From Closterium sp. NIES-65 (taxonomy: Eukaryota > Streptophyta > Zygnematophyceae > Desmidiales > Closteriaceae), in assembly GCA_948144175.1 (NCBI GenBank), contig CANXME010000213.1:2566501-2630500 (forward strand): a stretch of 64,000 bases of DNA, written 5' to 3'. Below are positions 43,701-54,399 of this stretch, in pieces. The first letter of the stretch is position 1. Each line of letters starts with the position of its first letter. The notes beneath the pieces are model-generated. The model was not told the DNA's origin, ran no database searches, and was given only the letters and a program-made list of their open reading frames with translations. Made by a program: the position numbers and the translations under genes.

Positions 43701-46011
43701 CCGAAGTAGCACCCGCAGGCCCAGTACCCCCAGCAGTAGCACCCCCAGGCTCAGCACCCCCGCGCACAGCACCCCCAGAGTCAGCACCCCGAGGCTCAGC
43801 ACCCGCAGCAGCACCAGAGTCACCTGTAACCTCGACCGGGTCAACGGCGTCTACCTGGGACACACCTGAGGGGGCAGGAACCTGAGGGGGGAGGGGGTCT
43901 ACCGGGGGGGGAACCGGTACAAGGAAGTCCGGGGGAGGGGGGAGGGAAGGAGTGCGGTAGGGGAAGAGATGGTAGAAGGGGACTGACTCGTCGAACGTGA
44001 CGTCCTGGGAGGACAGAACACGACGAGAGGAGGGGTGGTAAAACTGCCACCCTGGGGCGTCAGTGGGGAAGCCAAGGAAGACACAGGGAGCAGCACGAGG
44101 GGACAGCTTGTCCGCAGACAAGTCGCGGACAAACGCCCGAGATCCCCAGACACGGAACACAGACGCATCGCCAACCTTCCCTGTCCACAGCAAGGCTGGG
44201 GACATCGCAGGCCGAGAGACCCGGGGGTGAAGGTTGAGCTGATGCGCCGCGTACCTCACCGCAAACGGCCACAGAAAATGGGGGGCAGCCGCATGCATCA
44301 TGGACGTACGAGCGACATCCATGACCATGCCAATGCGGCGCTCAGCAATCCCATTTTGCTGTGGTGAGTCCGGAAGCGTGAAGGACTGGCGGATGCCTCG
44401 CGCACGACAGTAGGCACGCAGAAGGCCAGAGGAGAACTCTCCGCCTCTGTCCGAGTGCAGACGCAGAACAGGAAAGTCCGAGCCGAAGCTCTTCCTGAGC
44501 TGGAGACGAGCCTCGCGGATCCAGTCGATCAGCACCTCAGTGACCTCACCCTTGCTGCGCAAGGGGAGGACTGTGGTGTAACGCGAGTAGTCGTCAACCA
44601 CCAACAGGAAGTAGCGCTCGTAACCCTGCCCACGGACGGGGGCTGGGCCCCACACATCCATGTGAAGCGTCTGCAGGGGAGCCTCTGTCGGGGGGAAGTG
44701 GGAGGAGTGAGGAGTAGCCCGGAGGCGACCCTCGACACAGGGGACACAGGAAGGTCCTGGCCCGGAGGGGAGAGGAGGGAGAGACTGGGGAAGACCAGAG
44801 ACAAGGACACGGGAAGCCATGCTCCGAAGACGGGGCAAGGAGGGGTGGCCAAGACGGTGGTGCCACAGGAGAGTCTCGTGAGACAGGAGGCGACAAGTAC
44901 AGGGGGCAGACTCAGGACCAGACCTGGACGCAGCAGCAAACACCTGACCCGACGCTGCTACCTGACCGGACGCAGGGACAGGAGGAGACTCAGTGGTCAG
45001 GGTGTAGAGGCTCGACCCCGGCCGACGCGAGAACGTGGCCAGGTGCCGGCCTGTGCGTGCGTCCGTGCAGTGGGTCACCCGCTGACTCGCAGGAGTGAAC
45101 TGGTGAACCCCCGCATCCTGTAGGTCTGCACCACTCACCAAGTTCGTCGAGAACGAGGGGAGGTACAGGCCAGACAGGGTGCCCGAGGGGGCAGCCGGAC
45201 ACGGGAGGACAGTGGAGAAGTGAGCGAGGACAGGACCCCCAGAGGGGTCAGCCAGGGAGACTGCAACCGGCCGACCAAGCGGCGTGAGTGTGGTGCGGTC
45301 CCGAAAGAAGGAGCGAGAAGCCCCAGAGTCAAGTGTAAAGGTGAGGGAGGCCGAAGCCAACGCGGTACCTGAGAGCGCAGCCTCACCCGCACCTGAGGAA
45401 GCAGACTCACTAGCACCTAGAGCAGCAGCCGCACCTGTACCTGGAGCAGGAGACTCACTAGCACCCAGAGCAGCAGCCTCACCAGTAGCTAGAGCAGCAG
45501 GTCGTATACCTGGGTCAGGCGCGACGCACAGGTGACCGGCACGGTCAGCACTAGTAGGCAATGTATACATGGCAGTGAGAATAGCATCATAGTCAAGAGC
45601 ATATATATCTACCCTCTGCCTAAGCAACTCCACCCAGTCGGGAAGCTCAGCCTCGTCGCCAAACACGGTACGCAAGGCGTCGCTCAGACGGGCGAAGCAG
45701 CGGGACGGTGTATGACTACGTGTCCCACAAGGCTGACCAGTCCGAGTACCAGTGCGAATCACGTAAGAGCAGCGAACAGCACTGAGAGACCCTCCACTCT
45801 GAGCGTACCACTCACGAAGCTGGCGAGGCGTGAGAGACACGCGAGAGGGTCGCGGGAGCTGCATCTGGCCGCCACCACGAGTAGAAGCAGCAGGAGTGGT
45901 AGTAGGAGTAGCGTCGCCACCCCTACAGCCCCAACCAGCGTACCACTCACGCAGCTGCTGGGGCGTGAGGGACTCACGCCGGCGTCGCTGGGGCTGCATT
46001 TGGCTCCGCAA
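40735..46011 (-). CDS. Copia 3 polyprotein, long intact pol frame without gag
   Basis: One uninterrupted frame of 1758 codons (first ATG 45999). It starts with two LREWY motifs (LTPQQLREWYAGW, LTPRQLREWYAQS) and a widened zinc knuckle C-x13-C-x4-H-x4-C, instead of the gag core seen in copy 1. Then come protease LDSGAS (about residue 225), LWHHRLGHPSLPRLR, integrase HMDVWGP / LHSDRGGEF / QQNGIAERR (450-555), and a linker of ~430 residues with two tandem ~290-bp units (43040-43330, 43370-43660) and GGA-type repeats. RT runs from ~1250 with YVDD near 1423, and RNase H with TKHIALRYF near 1685. The last ~15 residues differ from the family because the 3' end is cut at ~40795. No gag means it cannot be autonomous, but it could supply enzymes. 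Confidence 0.92.
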   Translation of the reverse strand: MRSQMQPQRRRRESLTPQQLREWYAGWGCRGGDATPTTTPAASTRGGGQMQLPRPSRVSLTPRQLREWYAQSGGSLSAVRCSYVIRTGTRTGQPCGTRSHTPSRCFARLSDALRTVFGDEAELPDWVELLRQRVDIYALDYDAILTAMYTLPTSADRAGHLCVAPDPGIRPAALATGEAAALGASESPAPGTGAAAALGASESASSGAGEAALSGTALASASLTFTLDSGASRSFFRDRTTLTPLGRPVAVSLADPSGGPVLAHFSTVLPCPAAPSGTLSGLYLPSFSTNLVSGADLQDAGVHQFTPASQRVTHCTDARTGRHLATFSRRPGSSLYTLTTESPPVPASGQVAASGQVFAAASRSGPESAPCTCRLLSHETLLWHHRLGHPSLPRLRSMASRVLVSGLPQSLPPLPSGPGPSCVPCVEGRLRATPHSSHFPPTEAPLQTLHMDVWGPAPVRGQGYERYFLLVVDDYSRYTTVLPLRSKGEVTEVLIDWIREARLQLRKSFGSDFPVLRLHSDRGGEFSSGLLRAYCRARGIRQSFTLPDSPQQNGIAERRIGMVMDVARTSMMHAAAPHFLWPFAVRYAAHQLNLHPRVSRPAMSPALLWTGKVGDASVFRVWGSRAFVRDLSADKLSPRAAPCVFLGFPTDAPGWQFYHPSSRRVLSSQDVTFDESVPFYHLFPYRTPSLPPPPDFLVPVPPPVDPLPPQVPAPSGVSQVDAVDPVEVTGDSGAAAGAEPRGADSGGAVRGGAEPGGATAGGTGPAGATSGAAEPGGAASGAAEPGVSPAAASRREPLSPQELREWFARRWRRAAESGGAAGAGAGASSTVEGAGAAGPGATGPAGPPGAGAAEGVGAEPTAVGPTAGGVGGAGAVAEGAGAVPTASGAAEPGVSPAAASRREPLSPQELREWYARRWRRAAESGGAAGAGAGASSTVEGAGAADPGAAGPAGPPGAGGAEGVRAEPTAVGPAAGGVGGAGAVAEGAGAVPAESGAAARPRPYFVPLLQQVLGLSPSVECPQPVQSQSLLEPSSPLPAPSPYTGPTGGLAERREPASRPASPVRAARASGRGSRQRPPPVPGTHRMSLRPSTAPLRAPLPSPPESSLPALADPESDSLRAPSPTVTRLLATFVTDPSFESTAASALVAELVDFAARCRLDYAAGLVAESASVCPPSVGGECALGTDVLEDRQEELQCLAAASPHLASVLLAPEGDPDALDIPTPRSYAEAVEGPYSSQWQAAMDAEMASWKSTGTYVDAVPPPGANIVSGMWIFRVKRPPGSPPVFKARYVARGFSQRQGVDYFQTFSPTPKMTTLRVLLHIAAQRDYELHSLDFSTAFLQGSLHEEIWLRRPPGFTGTFPPGTQWSLRRPVYGLRQAPREWHDTLRTTLAALGFAPSTADPSLFLRTDTSLPPFYILVYVDDLVFATADTAGLAYVKSELLKRHTCTDLGELRSYLGLQITRDRARRTITLTQSHMVQQVLQRFGFTYSSPQATPLPTRHSLSALPSDESVESSGPYAELVGCLMYLMTCTRPDLAYPLSILARYVAPGRHRPEHMAAAKRVLRYLCSTSGMGLVLGGRSPVVLTGHADASWADDQATQRSSQGYTFSLGSGSVSWRSTRSSSVLGSSCEAEIYAGAMAAQELRWLTYLLTDLGEPPRSPPVLYVDNKAMLALCREQRLEHRTKHIALRYFLARELQQRGQLRLAYVASEANTADVFTKALAPCDHQRFCTQLGLVPAGLWIELGRCHRAGGGRGIF

Positions 46012-46099
46012 GTAGAAGCAGGAGCAGGACTAGCAGCAGGGAGGCAGGCAGCCAGGCAAGCCAAAAGGCAGGCAGGCAGGCAAGCAGGCGACGCGCAGC

Positions 46100-47090
46100 G
46101 TGCTAGTAGGGCAAGAGCTCACCAGTGGTGGGAAGAGTAGGCTCGGCGACTCAGCGGCTAGGCAGCTCGGCGGCTCGGCGGCTCGGGCGACTCAGGCGGC
46201 TCGGCGGCAAGGCGGCTCAGCAGCAACTGCAGTTCAGCAGCTCGGTGACTCGGCGGCTCGGCGGCAGGGCGGCTCGGCAGCAACTGCAGCTCAGCAGCTC
46301 AGCGACCCGGCGGCTCGGCGGCAGGGCGGCTCGGCTGTGGGGCGGCTCGGCTGCTGCAGGTGAGCGGCTCGGCTGCTGCAGTGGGAGAGGAAGGAGGAGG
46401 AGAAGCAGGGGAGGCCACACACCTGCCACCCCTCTGCAGGCCTCTCAGGTCGCCTCGACAGGCGACGGGAAAAGGGGGGGTGGGTGGTGGGGGCCGGTAG
46501 GTGCAGCGGCGGGGCCAGCAGGTGCAGTTGCGGGGCCGGTAGAAGGGGACGGCAGGAGCCGTCAGGAAGGGACGGCGGGGCCGTCACAAAGGGACGGCGG
46601 GGCCGTCAGGAGGTGACCGGGCCGCGACGGGGGCAGGCGGCGGGGCCGCGTAAGGGCCTGGGCGGGGCCGCGACAGAGCCGTCGGCGGGGCCGCGTGAAA
46701 GCCGGGGCGGGGCCGCGTAGAAGCCGGGGCGGGGCCGCGCGAGAGCAGGCGGCGGGGCCGCGAAGGAGCCGGGGCGGGGCCGCGTGAGAGCAGGCGGCGG
46801 AGCCGCGTAAGGGCCTGGGCGGGGCCGCGACAAAGCCGTCGGCGGGGCCGCGTGAAAGCCGGGGCGGGGCCGCGTAGAAGCCGGGGCGGGGCCGCGCGAG
46901 AGCAGGCGGCGGGGCCGCGAAGGAGCCGGGGCGGGGCCGCGTGAGAGCAGGCGGCGGGGCCGCGACAGAGAGGGCGGCGGGGCCGCGTCAGTGAAGGCGG
47001 CGGGGCCGCAGGGGAAATGGCGACCCGAGGGGTCGCTAAAAAAAAAGATCGCGCCTCGGGGGGCGCTTCGGTGGGCCCAAAAAAACGGTC
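46100..47090 (-). repeat. GC-rich tandem array in the Copia 3 leader
   Basis: Two array types: 46140-46390 with CTCGGCGGCTCGGCGGCAGG-like units, and 46500-47010 with GGCGGGGCCGCG plus a short variable spacer, including an almost exact ~145-bp duplication (46680-46800 against 46840-46960). Confidence 0.9.
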
Positions 47091-47114
47091 AGTAGAAGGG
47101 CCCGCTCTATACCA

Positions 47115-47246
47115 TGTCAGAATCAGCGAACAGGAATGGATCAACTAGAAGTGAAAAGAGTACAAGTAGTAAACCCTAGAATTGTGTACCCCCTATGGGC
47201 TAACCCACTGTAGCCTACACAAGTATAACATATATAATGTTTGACA
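47115..47246 (-). repeat. Copia 3 5' LTR
   Basis: 132 bp (TGTCAGAATC...ATGTTTGACA). Its right end matches the Copia 1 LTR in the last ~20 bases. Confidence 0.88.
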
Positions 47247-48500
47247 TTGCCCCCAGCTGCTCTCTCGGTTTGCTATAACATTCCTCCTTGCGGTGACCCC
47301 GTTTGCCGCATCGCTCACAACTCGGCGCCTTAGGGCAGTCTCGTCTCAAGTGCCCCATTTCTCCGCATGTGTGACAAAGTTGGACGCCGCCGCGTCCGGT
47401 CCCACTATGGTTGGCTTCCGGCACTGCCGCGGTGGCCCAGCTTGTCCTGGCACGCCCCCGTCCATCATTATCCTCCAAAGCCAACATCCGCTGCGCGTGC
47501 TCTGTCCGCTTGGTTATCCCATACACCTCCTTCAGTGTAACGTCAGCGCTGATGCCGTACACTGTCGTCCGCACCACATTCTGCAGCTCGACCTCCAAGC
47601 CTCTCACCAACTTTCTCATCAGCAACCATTCATCCTTATTCTCAAGGTCTTCGGCTAGCTCCTGTATTCGGTAGTAATAGGCCAGGAGCAACTCATCCTT
47701 CTTCCGCTGAAACTCCTTGAACTCCTCCACTCGCGCCTTAGTCTGCCCCACGAATTCCTTTCGTAGCATTTGCAGAAACCTAGCGGTAGGGTTAGTGATC
47801 TCCCTACACACTTGTTCTTCCAAGATCTCGCCGCACACCATGCGATAGTAGGTCTCGGCTTCCCCGGCTAGATACCCTACCATCTTCCAAAAGAATTCGC
47901 AAGGATCGTACCCATCTCTCTCCTAGCAGTACTGAACCGTCTCCAACTGCATGAGGTAATTCTTCAAGCTCGGCCCCACTCCTTGAATACCAGTGTACCG
48001 CTCCTTTACCTCCACCTTTGGCAGAATTACTGACTTTCAGCGCGTCATGGGAGTTAATGTCATTCCAGTTCCGTTCTCCTGTTGAGCCGCCACGCCGCTC
48101 GCCAATAATTCTCTTCTCCTGCCGGTCTCTACCACTCCGGTTCCCTCCACTGCTTCGTCCATTCCCGGCATGGCGGCTCGCGATGTTCTATCTTCTTGCC
48201 TCTGCCATCGTGCCCGAGCCTCTGTCGCCCACTGCGTATCGGTTTGCCCTTCTCCGGGATCCGACGCGACATAACACTCCCATTCCATTGATCTCTCGGC
48301 CACTCGAGCTCGTTGCTGCGGAGTCCTGTATGCCGGTGATGCCAGCGTCGGCAGCGTCATATCCGCCCTTCTTTCCATGTATAACCGTATACGCGCGCCA
48401 GCTCGGCGTCGCCCTTGTTACTCCCGTCTCGTCCCACAAGCGAGTCCGCAGCTGTTCTCTACTGTTCATCAGCGGTAACTGTGCTTATGCGTTTGTTAAG
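47247..48500 (-). pseudogene. Gypsy-type gag with two zinc knuckles, fragment
   Basis: Minus strand. After an upstream degenerate part come FWKMVGYLAGEAETYYRMV, FVGQTKARVEEFKEF and YYYRIQELAEDL, typical capsid helices. Then come two CCHC knuckles, CHTCGEMGHLRRDC and CERCGKRGHRKEEC. It runs into the Copia 3 LTR at 47246, so the pol part is gone. Stops: TAG near 47924 and TGA near 48036. It differs from the chromovirus gag at 22911 (one knuckle). Confidence 0.82.
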
Positions 48501-48884
48501 ATTTAGATCCACAGTCTCAGCACTCAACTTATACACGGGCTCTGACCCTAGCTTGGCTGACTTCCCGACTCAGCCTGAGCTTGCCTACGGTGCTTGTGTG
48601 AACTGGCTTCATGATGTAGGTTGCCAATTGGCGAATTGATAGAGTTAAGCAAAAAGGTGTAAACAAACGCACAAGCACCGATCTTTGTCTCTTCCACTCC
48701 CCCAAGTACTACGCCAGGGTTACCGTTGGTCACAACGGTACCCCTTTTCGCTTCCCATATACTGCGTGTTTCCCTCGCTTCCACCAATCCAACAGCTCTT
48801 TTCCTACAGTTTGTTTCGCTATTCTACAAGACATGAAATTATATTGTGTGCACCTACTTCTACAATCAAATTCATGACACCCTA
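48501..48884. other. Upstream end of the Gypsy fragment, possible LTR
   Basis: No coding. The stretch ends in ATTCATGACA immediately before the resumed Copia 4 leader, as expected for an LTR terminus (TGTCATGAATT on the minus strand). Its partner LTR on the other side could not be matched beyond TGTCGGAATT at 40709. Confidence 0.4.
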
Positions 48885-49297
48885 CTAGCCACGCGCTGCC
48901 CTGCCCTGCCCACGCGCCGCCCTGCTAGCCGCGCGCTGCCTTCTCCGGCCCGTCGCGTTGCCATGCTGGCCGCGCTACCCTGCTCTGCCCGCGCGCCACT
49001 CTGCTCTACCCGCGCGCCGCTCTGCTTACCGCCGCGCCACCCTGCCCTGCCCGCGCATCAGCCTGCCCTGCCCGCGCGCCACCCTGCTGGCCGCCGCGCT
49101 ACCCTACCCTGCCTACGCGCCGCCCTGCCCTGGCCACGCGCCGCCCTTCCTTGGCCGTGCGCCGCCCCGCCCTCCCTTGTGCGCTTCTCTAGTGCCCGCG
49201 CGCCGCCCTGCCTGTCGCGCCGTCCTGCTGCCTGCGCGTCACCCTGCCCTGCTTGCGTGCTGCCATGCTGGTCGCGCGCTAACCTGCTCTGCTCGCT

Positions 49298-52200
49298 ATG
49301 GGCTCTCTTAGTGTTCTCACCTTCGATCCTCAGGGTCATCCGATCCAGTTTAAACCCTGGCTAGATGACTTAAAGCTGTACCTACAGAGCGTGTGTCAAT
49401 CTGCACGTGTACACGGACGGGCTGTCACCTGGCCACGTTCACCCGTCGGCCTGGGTCAAGCCTGTACACACTAACTACTGAGCCTACTCAGGTGGCTGCG
49501 TCTGGTCAGGCGTCTGCTTCAGGTCATGTAGCCTCTCCCTGTTCGTGTCGTCTCCTCTCACACCAGACTCTTCTCTGGCACCACCGCCTTGGTTGCCCCT
49601 CCCTGCCACGCCTCCATGGGATGCACTCCCACCTCCTTGTCTCTGGTCTTCCCAGGTCTCTGCCTCCCCTCCCGCCCTCGCCTTCCCCGCCCTGCCTTCC
49701 TTGCGTTGAGAGGCGGCAGCACGCTGCTCCTCACTCCTCCTCGTTTCCCCCAATGACTGCTCCCCTGCGGACTCTCCACATGGACGTGTGGGCCCAGCCT
49801 GCGTCCAGGGACAGTGCCGCAAATGCTACTTTCTGCTGATTGTTGACGACTACTCGCGTTACACTACGGTCTTCCCCCTGATGTCTTGATCCCTTGGATC
49901 CGCGCTGTTTGTCTCCAGCTCCGCAAGCAGTTCCGCAAGGACCTTCCTGTCCTGCGTCTGCACTCTAACACAGGTGGTGAGTTCTCCTCCGACCTCTTGT
50001 GGGACTTTTGTCGTGGGGAGGGCATCCTTCAGTCGTTCACGTTTCCGGCCTCCTTGCAGCAGAATGGGATTGCTGAGCGCCGCATTGGCTTAGTCATGGA
50101 GGTCGCTCGTACCTCCATGATCCATGCGGTTGCCCCCCATTTTCTGTGCCCGTTTGCAGTCCAGTACGCTGCACATTAGCTCAACCTCTGGCCCCGTGTC
50201 TCCTTGCCGGAGACCTCGCGTACACTGCGTTGGACGGGGGAGGTTGGCGATGCATCGGTGTTCCGGGTCTGGGGCTCTCGTGCCTTTGTCCGCAATAATT
50301 CCGTTGACAGTCTCTCCTCCTACGGCATTCCCTGTGTCTTCCTTGGCTTTCCTCCTGACGTGCCTGGCTGGCAGTTTTACCACCCCACCACGCGCCGTGT
50401 CCTGCCCTCTCAGGACGTCACGTTTGACAAGTCTGATCCCTTTTACCGTCTCTTCCCCTACCGTACTGTCCCTCTCCCCCCCCCCCCCCCCCCCACCGCT
50501 CTTCCTCACTCCAGGTCCCCCTCCGGTAGACCCCCTCCCCCCTCAAGGTCCTGCTCCTTCAGGTGTCTCTTAGGTAGACCCACTCCCCTTCTCTGAGCCT
50601 GTCGAGGTCACTGTCGACTCTGGTGCTGCTAGGGGTGGTGCTGCTAGGGGTGCTGCATCTGGGGGTGCTGCATCTGGGGGTGCTGAGCCTGACGATGCAG
50701 AGCCTGGGGGTGCTGAGCCAGAGGGTACTGAGTCTGGGGGTGCTGAGCCTAGGGGTACTGCGTCTGCCGGAGGTCCTACAGGTGCCTTGCCACGGCAGTA
50801 TCGCTGGTGGGAGCCTCTCTCACCGCAGCAGCTGCACGAGTGGTTTTCTCGACACACCCGCCTTCGGAGTGGTAGTGCTGGAGCTGGAGGCCATGCCGTT
50901 GGAAGCACTGGAGCTGAAGGCATTGGAGCTGCTAGTCCTGGAGGTGCTGGAGGTACTGCTGGTGCTAGAGGCGCTGGAGCTGGAGGTACCGGAGGTGCTG
51001 GAGCAGTTGGTCCTGGAGGTGCTTGTACAGGAGGCATTCGATCTGTCGGAGCTGGTGGTGCTGGTGGTGCTAAAGGTGCTAGTGCTGCTGGTGCTAGAGG
51101 TGCTAGAGGTGCTAGAGCTGGAGGTGCTAGATCTCAAGGAACTAGAGCTGAAGGCGTTGGAGGTGGGGGCACTGGAGCTGGAGGCGCAGGTTCTGGAGGC
51201 GTTGGAGCTGGAGGCGCTAGAGCTGGAGACCCTGGAGGTGGAGGCGCTGGAGCTGGAGACTCTGGAGCTGGGAGTGCTGGTACTAGAGGCCTTGGAGATG
51301 GAGGTGCTGGCGCTGGGGGTGCTAGAGCTGGCGGTACTGGTGCTAGAGGCTCTGTGCAGCAACAACCGTTTTTCGTTACACCGCCGCCATCGTCTCTGCC
51401 GCCACCTGGCTCGGTAATTCGCCAAGTTATTAGTCTCCCGTCTTCTACTGGCCTTACTCCTCCCTTACCATGTCCACCTCCAGACCAGTCGCAGCCACAG
51501 TTACAGCCAGACTCCCCACTGCCTAATCCTTCTCCTTACACTGAGCAGACAAACTCTCTTACAGAGCGTCGTGAGCCTGTGTCTCGTCCTGCCTCGCCTG
51601 TTCGCGCTGGTCGCACTGGTCGCCGTGTTCCTCGTGAGCGTCCTCCTCCTGTCCCCGGCACGCACACTATGGCACTTCGTCCTTCCTCTGTTCCACTGTG
51701 TGTCATTCTGCCGTCTCTTCCTGCGTCCTCTCTTGCTGACGATCCAGACCCTGAGTCTGACTTGGTTTGTGCTACCATCCCTACTGTCACACGACTTCAA
51801 GCCACTATTGTCACTAACCCTTTGTTTGAGTCCACTGCTGCGTCTGCCCTAGTTGCTCAGCTTGTTGACTTTGCTGCTAGCTGTCGTCTCGACTATGCCT
51901 CTTGTATTATTGCTGAGTCTGAGTCTGTCTGTCCTTCGTCTGTCGAAGGTGAGTGTGCTCTTGGCACGGACGTCCTTGAGGCCAAACAGGAGGAGTTTCA
52001 GTGTCTTGCAGCTGCTGTACCTCATCTCATGGCCATGCTGCTTGCACGTGAGGGAGACCCAGATGCACCAGACATCCTGACCCCGCGCTCTTACGTAGAG
52101 GCAATTACGGGTCCCTGCTCCTCTCAGTGGCAGACAACCATGGACGCCAAGATGGCATCCTAGAAGTTCACAGACACTTACGTCGACATAGTTCCTCGTC

Positions 52201-53649
52201 CTTGGGCGAACATAGTCAATGGCATGTGGATTTTCAGGGTGAAGCGGCCGCCAGGTTCTCCGCCTGTCTTCAAGGCTCGTTACGTTGTACGAGACTTAAG
52301 TCAGCGACAGGAAGTTGACTTCTTCCAGACCTTCTCCCCTACCCCAAAGATGAGCAGTCTTCCGGTGCTACTGCACGTCACCACTCAGCGTGACTACGAG
52401 CTTCACTCTCTTGACTTCAACGCAGCTTTCTTACAGAGCAGCCTGCACGAGAAGATCCGGATGCGCCATCCACCTGGCTTCACTGGGTTGTTTCCTAAGG
52501 GTACTCAGCGGAGCCTCAGACGGCCCGTCTACGGTCTCCACCAGGCGCCTTGCGAGTGGCACGACACATTGAGGACGACGCTTGCGGCTCTTGGGTTTGC
52601 TCCTTCGACTGCTGACCCGTCGTTATTTCTGCACACCGACACTTTGCTTCCGCCGCTCTACATCCTCGTGTAGGTTGACGACTTGGTTTTTGCCACTTCT
52701 GACACTGAGGCACTCACCCTTGTGAGGTCGGAGCTGCAGAATAGACACACCTGCACTGACCTGGGTGAGTTGCGCAGCTATTTTGGCTTGCAGATCACCC
52801 GGGACAGAGCACGTTGCACCATCACCCAGACTCAGCCACACATAGTGCACCAAGTCCTTCAACACTTCGGCTTCCGGTACTCCTCGCCATAGTCCAGTCC
52901 TCTGCCTACCGTCACTCGCTCTCGGCTCCACCTTTGGACGAGTCCGTAGAGCCGACCGGCTTGTATCCAGAGCTTGTGGGTTGCCTCATGTACCTTATGA
53001 CCTACACTCAACCTAACCTTGCCTACCCTCTTAGCATCCTTCCACTTTACGTTGCGCCCAGGAGACACGGACCAGAGCACTGGGAGAGCGCTGAGAGGGT
53101 ATTGCGGTACTTGTGCAGTACATCGGGCATGGGGCTCGTGCTTGGAGGACGGGGTCCAGTTGTCCTCACTGGACACTCAGACGCGTCTTCGGTTGACAAC
53201 CTGGCTATGCATCGGTCGTCACAGGGTTACATGTTCAGCCTTGGCTCTGGCTCTGTTTCTTCGCGGTCTACCCGCTCGTCTTCTGTTCTTCCAGTTGTGA
53301 GGCTGAGATCTACGCAGGAGTCATGGCTGCACATGAGTTATACTGGCTCACTTACTTGTTGACCGACTTGGGAGAGTGGCCTCGTTCTCCTCCAGTTTTG
53401 TACATACACAACAAGGCCATGATTGCCTTGTGTCAGGGGAACAGACTGGAGCACAGAATGAAGCACATCGCTCTGCATTACTTCCTTGCTCAAGAGTTGC
53501 AGCAGCGTGGTCAGCTTTGTCTTGCTTACGTGGCCACACGGGCCAACACTGCTGATATATTGACCAAGGCACTTCGGCCTTGTGATCATCAGCGTTTCTA
53601 TACTGCTTTAGGCCTTGTGCCTGGTTTGTCTCACTTACTCACTGCGTGA
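49298..53649 (+). pseudogene. Copia 4 degraded polyprotein
   Basis: GAG-pre-integrase LWHHRLGCPSLPRLHGM; integrase LHMDVW, LHSNTGGEF (catalytic D changed to N) and QQNGIAERR; linker 50610-51360 with Gly/Ala/Glu repeats and one LHEWFSRHTRLR motif. RT starts at ~52150 (WIFRVKRPPGSPPVFKARYV) and reaches VDDLVFAT. RNase H has EAEIYA-, TKHIALR- and ANTADILTKAL-like blocks. TAG stops occur at 50177, 50571, 52161, 52671 and 52889, plus frameshifts around 49830 and 53300. Confidence 0.85.
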
Positions 53650-53759
53650 CTTTGCTTGTACTGTGATCTATACATATATGCCTGCATGCTTACACTTGCT
53701 AGGTTATGCTTACTGTACTGTTTGTTCTCTTTTATATAACTCTGCATGTGAACTGGCAT

Positions 53760-53872
53760 TGTGGCCATTTGCTTGTGCTTTTGCTTAGCCCATAAGGTGT
53801 ACAACCCAATTAGGGTTAGTACTTGTACTCATTTCTATCTCAATTCAATCATTCTCGTTCTGTATTGTGATA
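53760..53872 (+). repeat. Diverged 3' LTR of Copia 4
   Basis: Shares about 85 bp with the 3' part of the LTR at 40256-40386 and ends GTGATA like that copy's CTGATA. The 5' part does not align. Confidence 0.6.
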
Positions 53873-54399
53873 GAAGAAGCATGGCGAGGAGTGGAAGAAG
53901 AAACGATAAGAGGAATGATAAGAGGAGTGTGAGAGGATCGAGACTTCACATAGTAGTTCAACTATATACTAGTGTACAACTACATGGTTATATATTGGTA
54001 CAACAAAAGGCAGGTAGCCCGGGTGTTACTAGAAGGTACCGAGGCTCTAGAGCTAGCGGGAATAGAGCAGCAAGATTGTGCAAAACAAATCTGGACACTA
54101 TGCATACAATCCTATTCAGTACATATACTAGAAGAAGAAGCAGTAAAGCATCAAAAACAAAAAGTGACATAGTAAGACAAAATAGAATAGAGTTATATAA
54201 TACAGGACAAAGCGGACAGCATACTCTCACAAGGAAGAGGCGCAACATTGTAGCTGCATGGCGTCAGCAGCGTCGTCATGAGATGCGTCAATGACGACAT
54301 CAGCAACGTAGCTGCTCACCAACAGCACATCAGCAACGATGGAAACCACTATCTCCAGCCCCTCAACTTCCTCCCACGGGGGTCGTCGTAGCAGGGCAC
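53873..54399. other. Unassigned stretch before the element-7 leader
   Basis: A/G-rich sequence (53873-54250) without recognisable coding or repeat structure. It may be the remaining internal part of element 7. Confidence 0.3.

Larger units (their letters stand above)
40796..47246 (-). mobile_element. Copia element 3, 3' end truncated
   Basis: Reads minus from the 5' LTR (47246-47115) through the primer-binding site TGGTATAGAGCGGG, the leader array (47090-46100) and the pol frame to ~40796, where family homology stops. The 3' LTR and polypurine tract are absent. It lies against the gag of another Gypsy element at 47247. Confidence 0.88.
48885..53872 (+). mobile_element. Copia element 4, 3' part
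   Basis: Leader (48885-49290), the first ~30 codons of gag (ATG 49298, MGSLSVLTFDPQGHPI), then a deletion joins gag directly to the end of the protease/GAG-pre-integrase region (49393). Integrase, linker, RT and RNase H follow to TGA near 53649. A diverged 3' LTR (about 53760-53872) shares the block CACAACCC...AATTAGGGTTAG with 40256-40386. Confidence 0.85.

Noticed and set aside
46500..47010. Regular GC-rich repeats resembling a CRISPR array
   Set aside because: Units vary in length, spacers are not unique, and the context is a retrotransposon leader in a eukaryote.
46584..47144. Pro/Arg/Ala-rich minus-strand frame in the Copia 3 leader
   Set aside because: Composition-driven reading of the GGCGGGGCCGCG array; no gag features.
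36778..52891. TAG reassigned to Gln in the nuclear code
   Set aside because: The J-domain gene and the non-LTR element appear to end at TAG, and Tyr, Lys and Trp positions also carry TAG, so reassignment to Gln alone does not explain the data. Kept only as a minor alternative.
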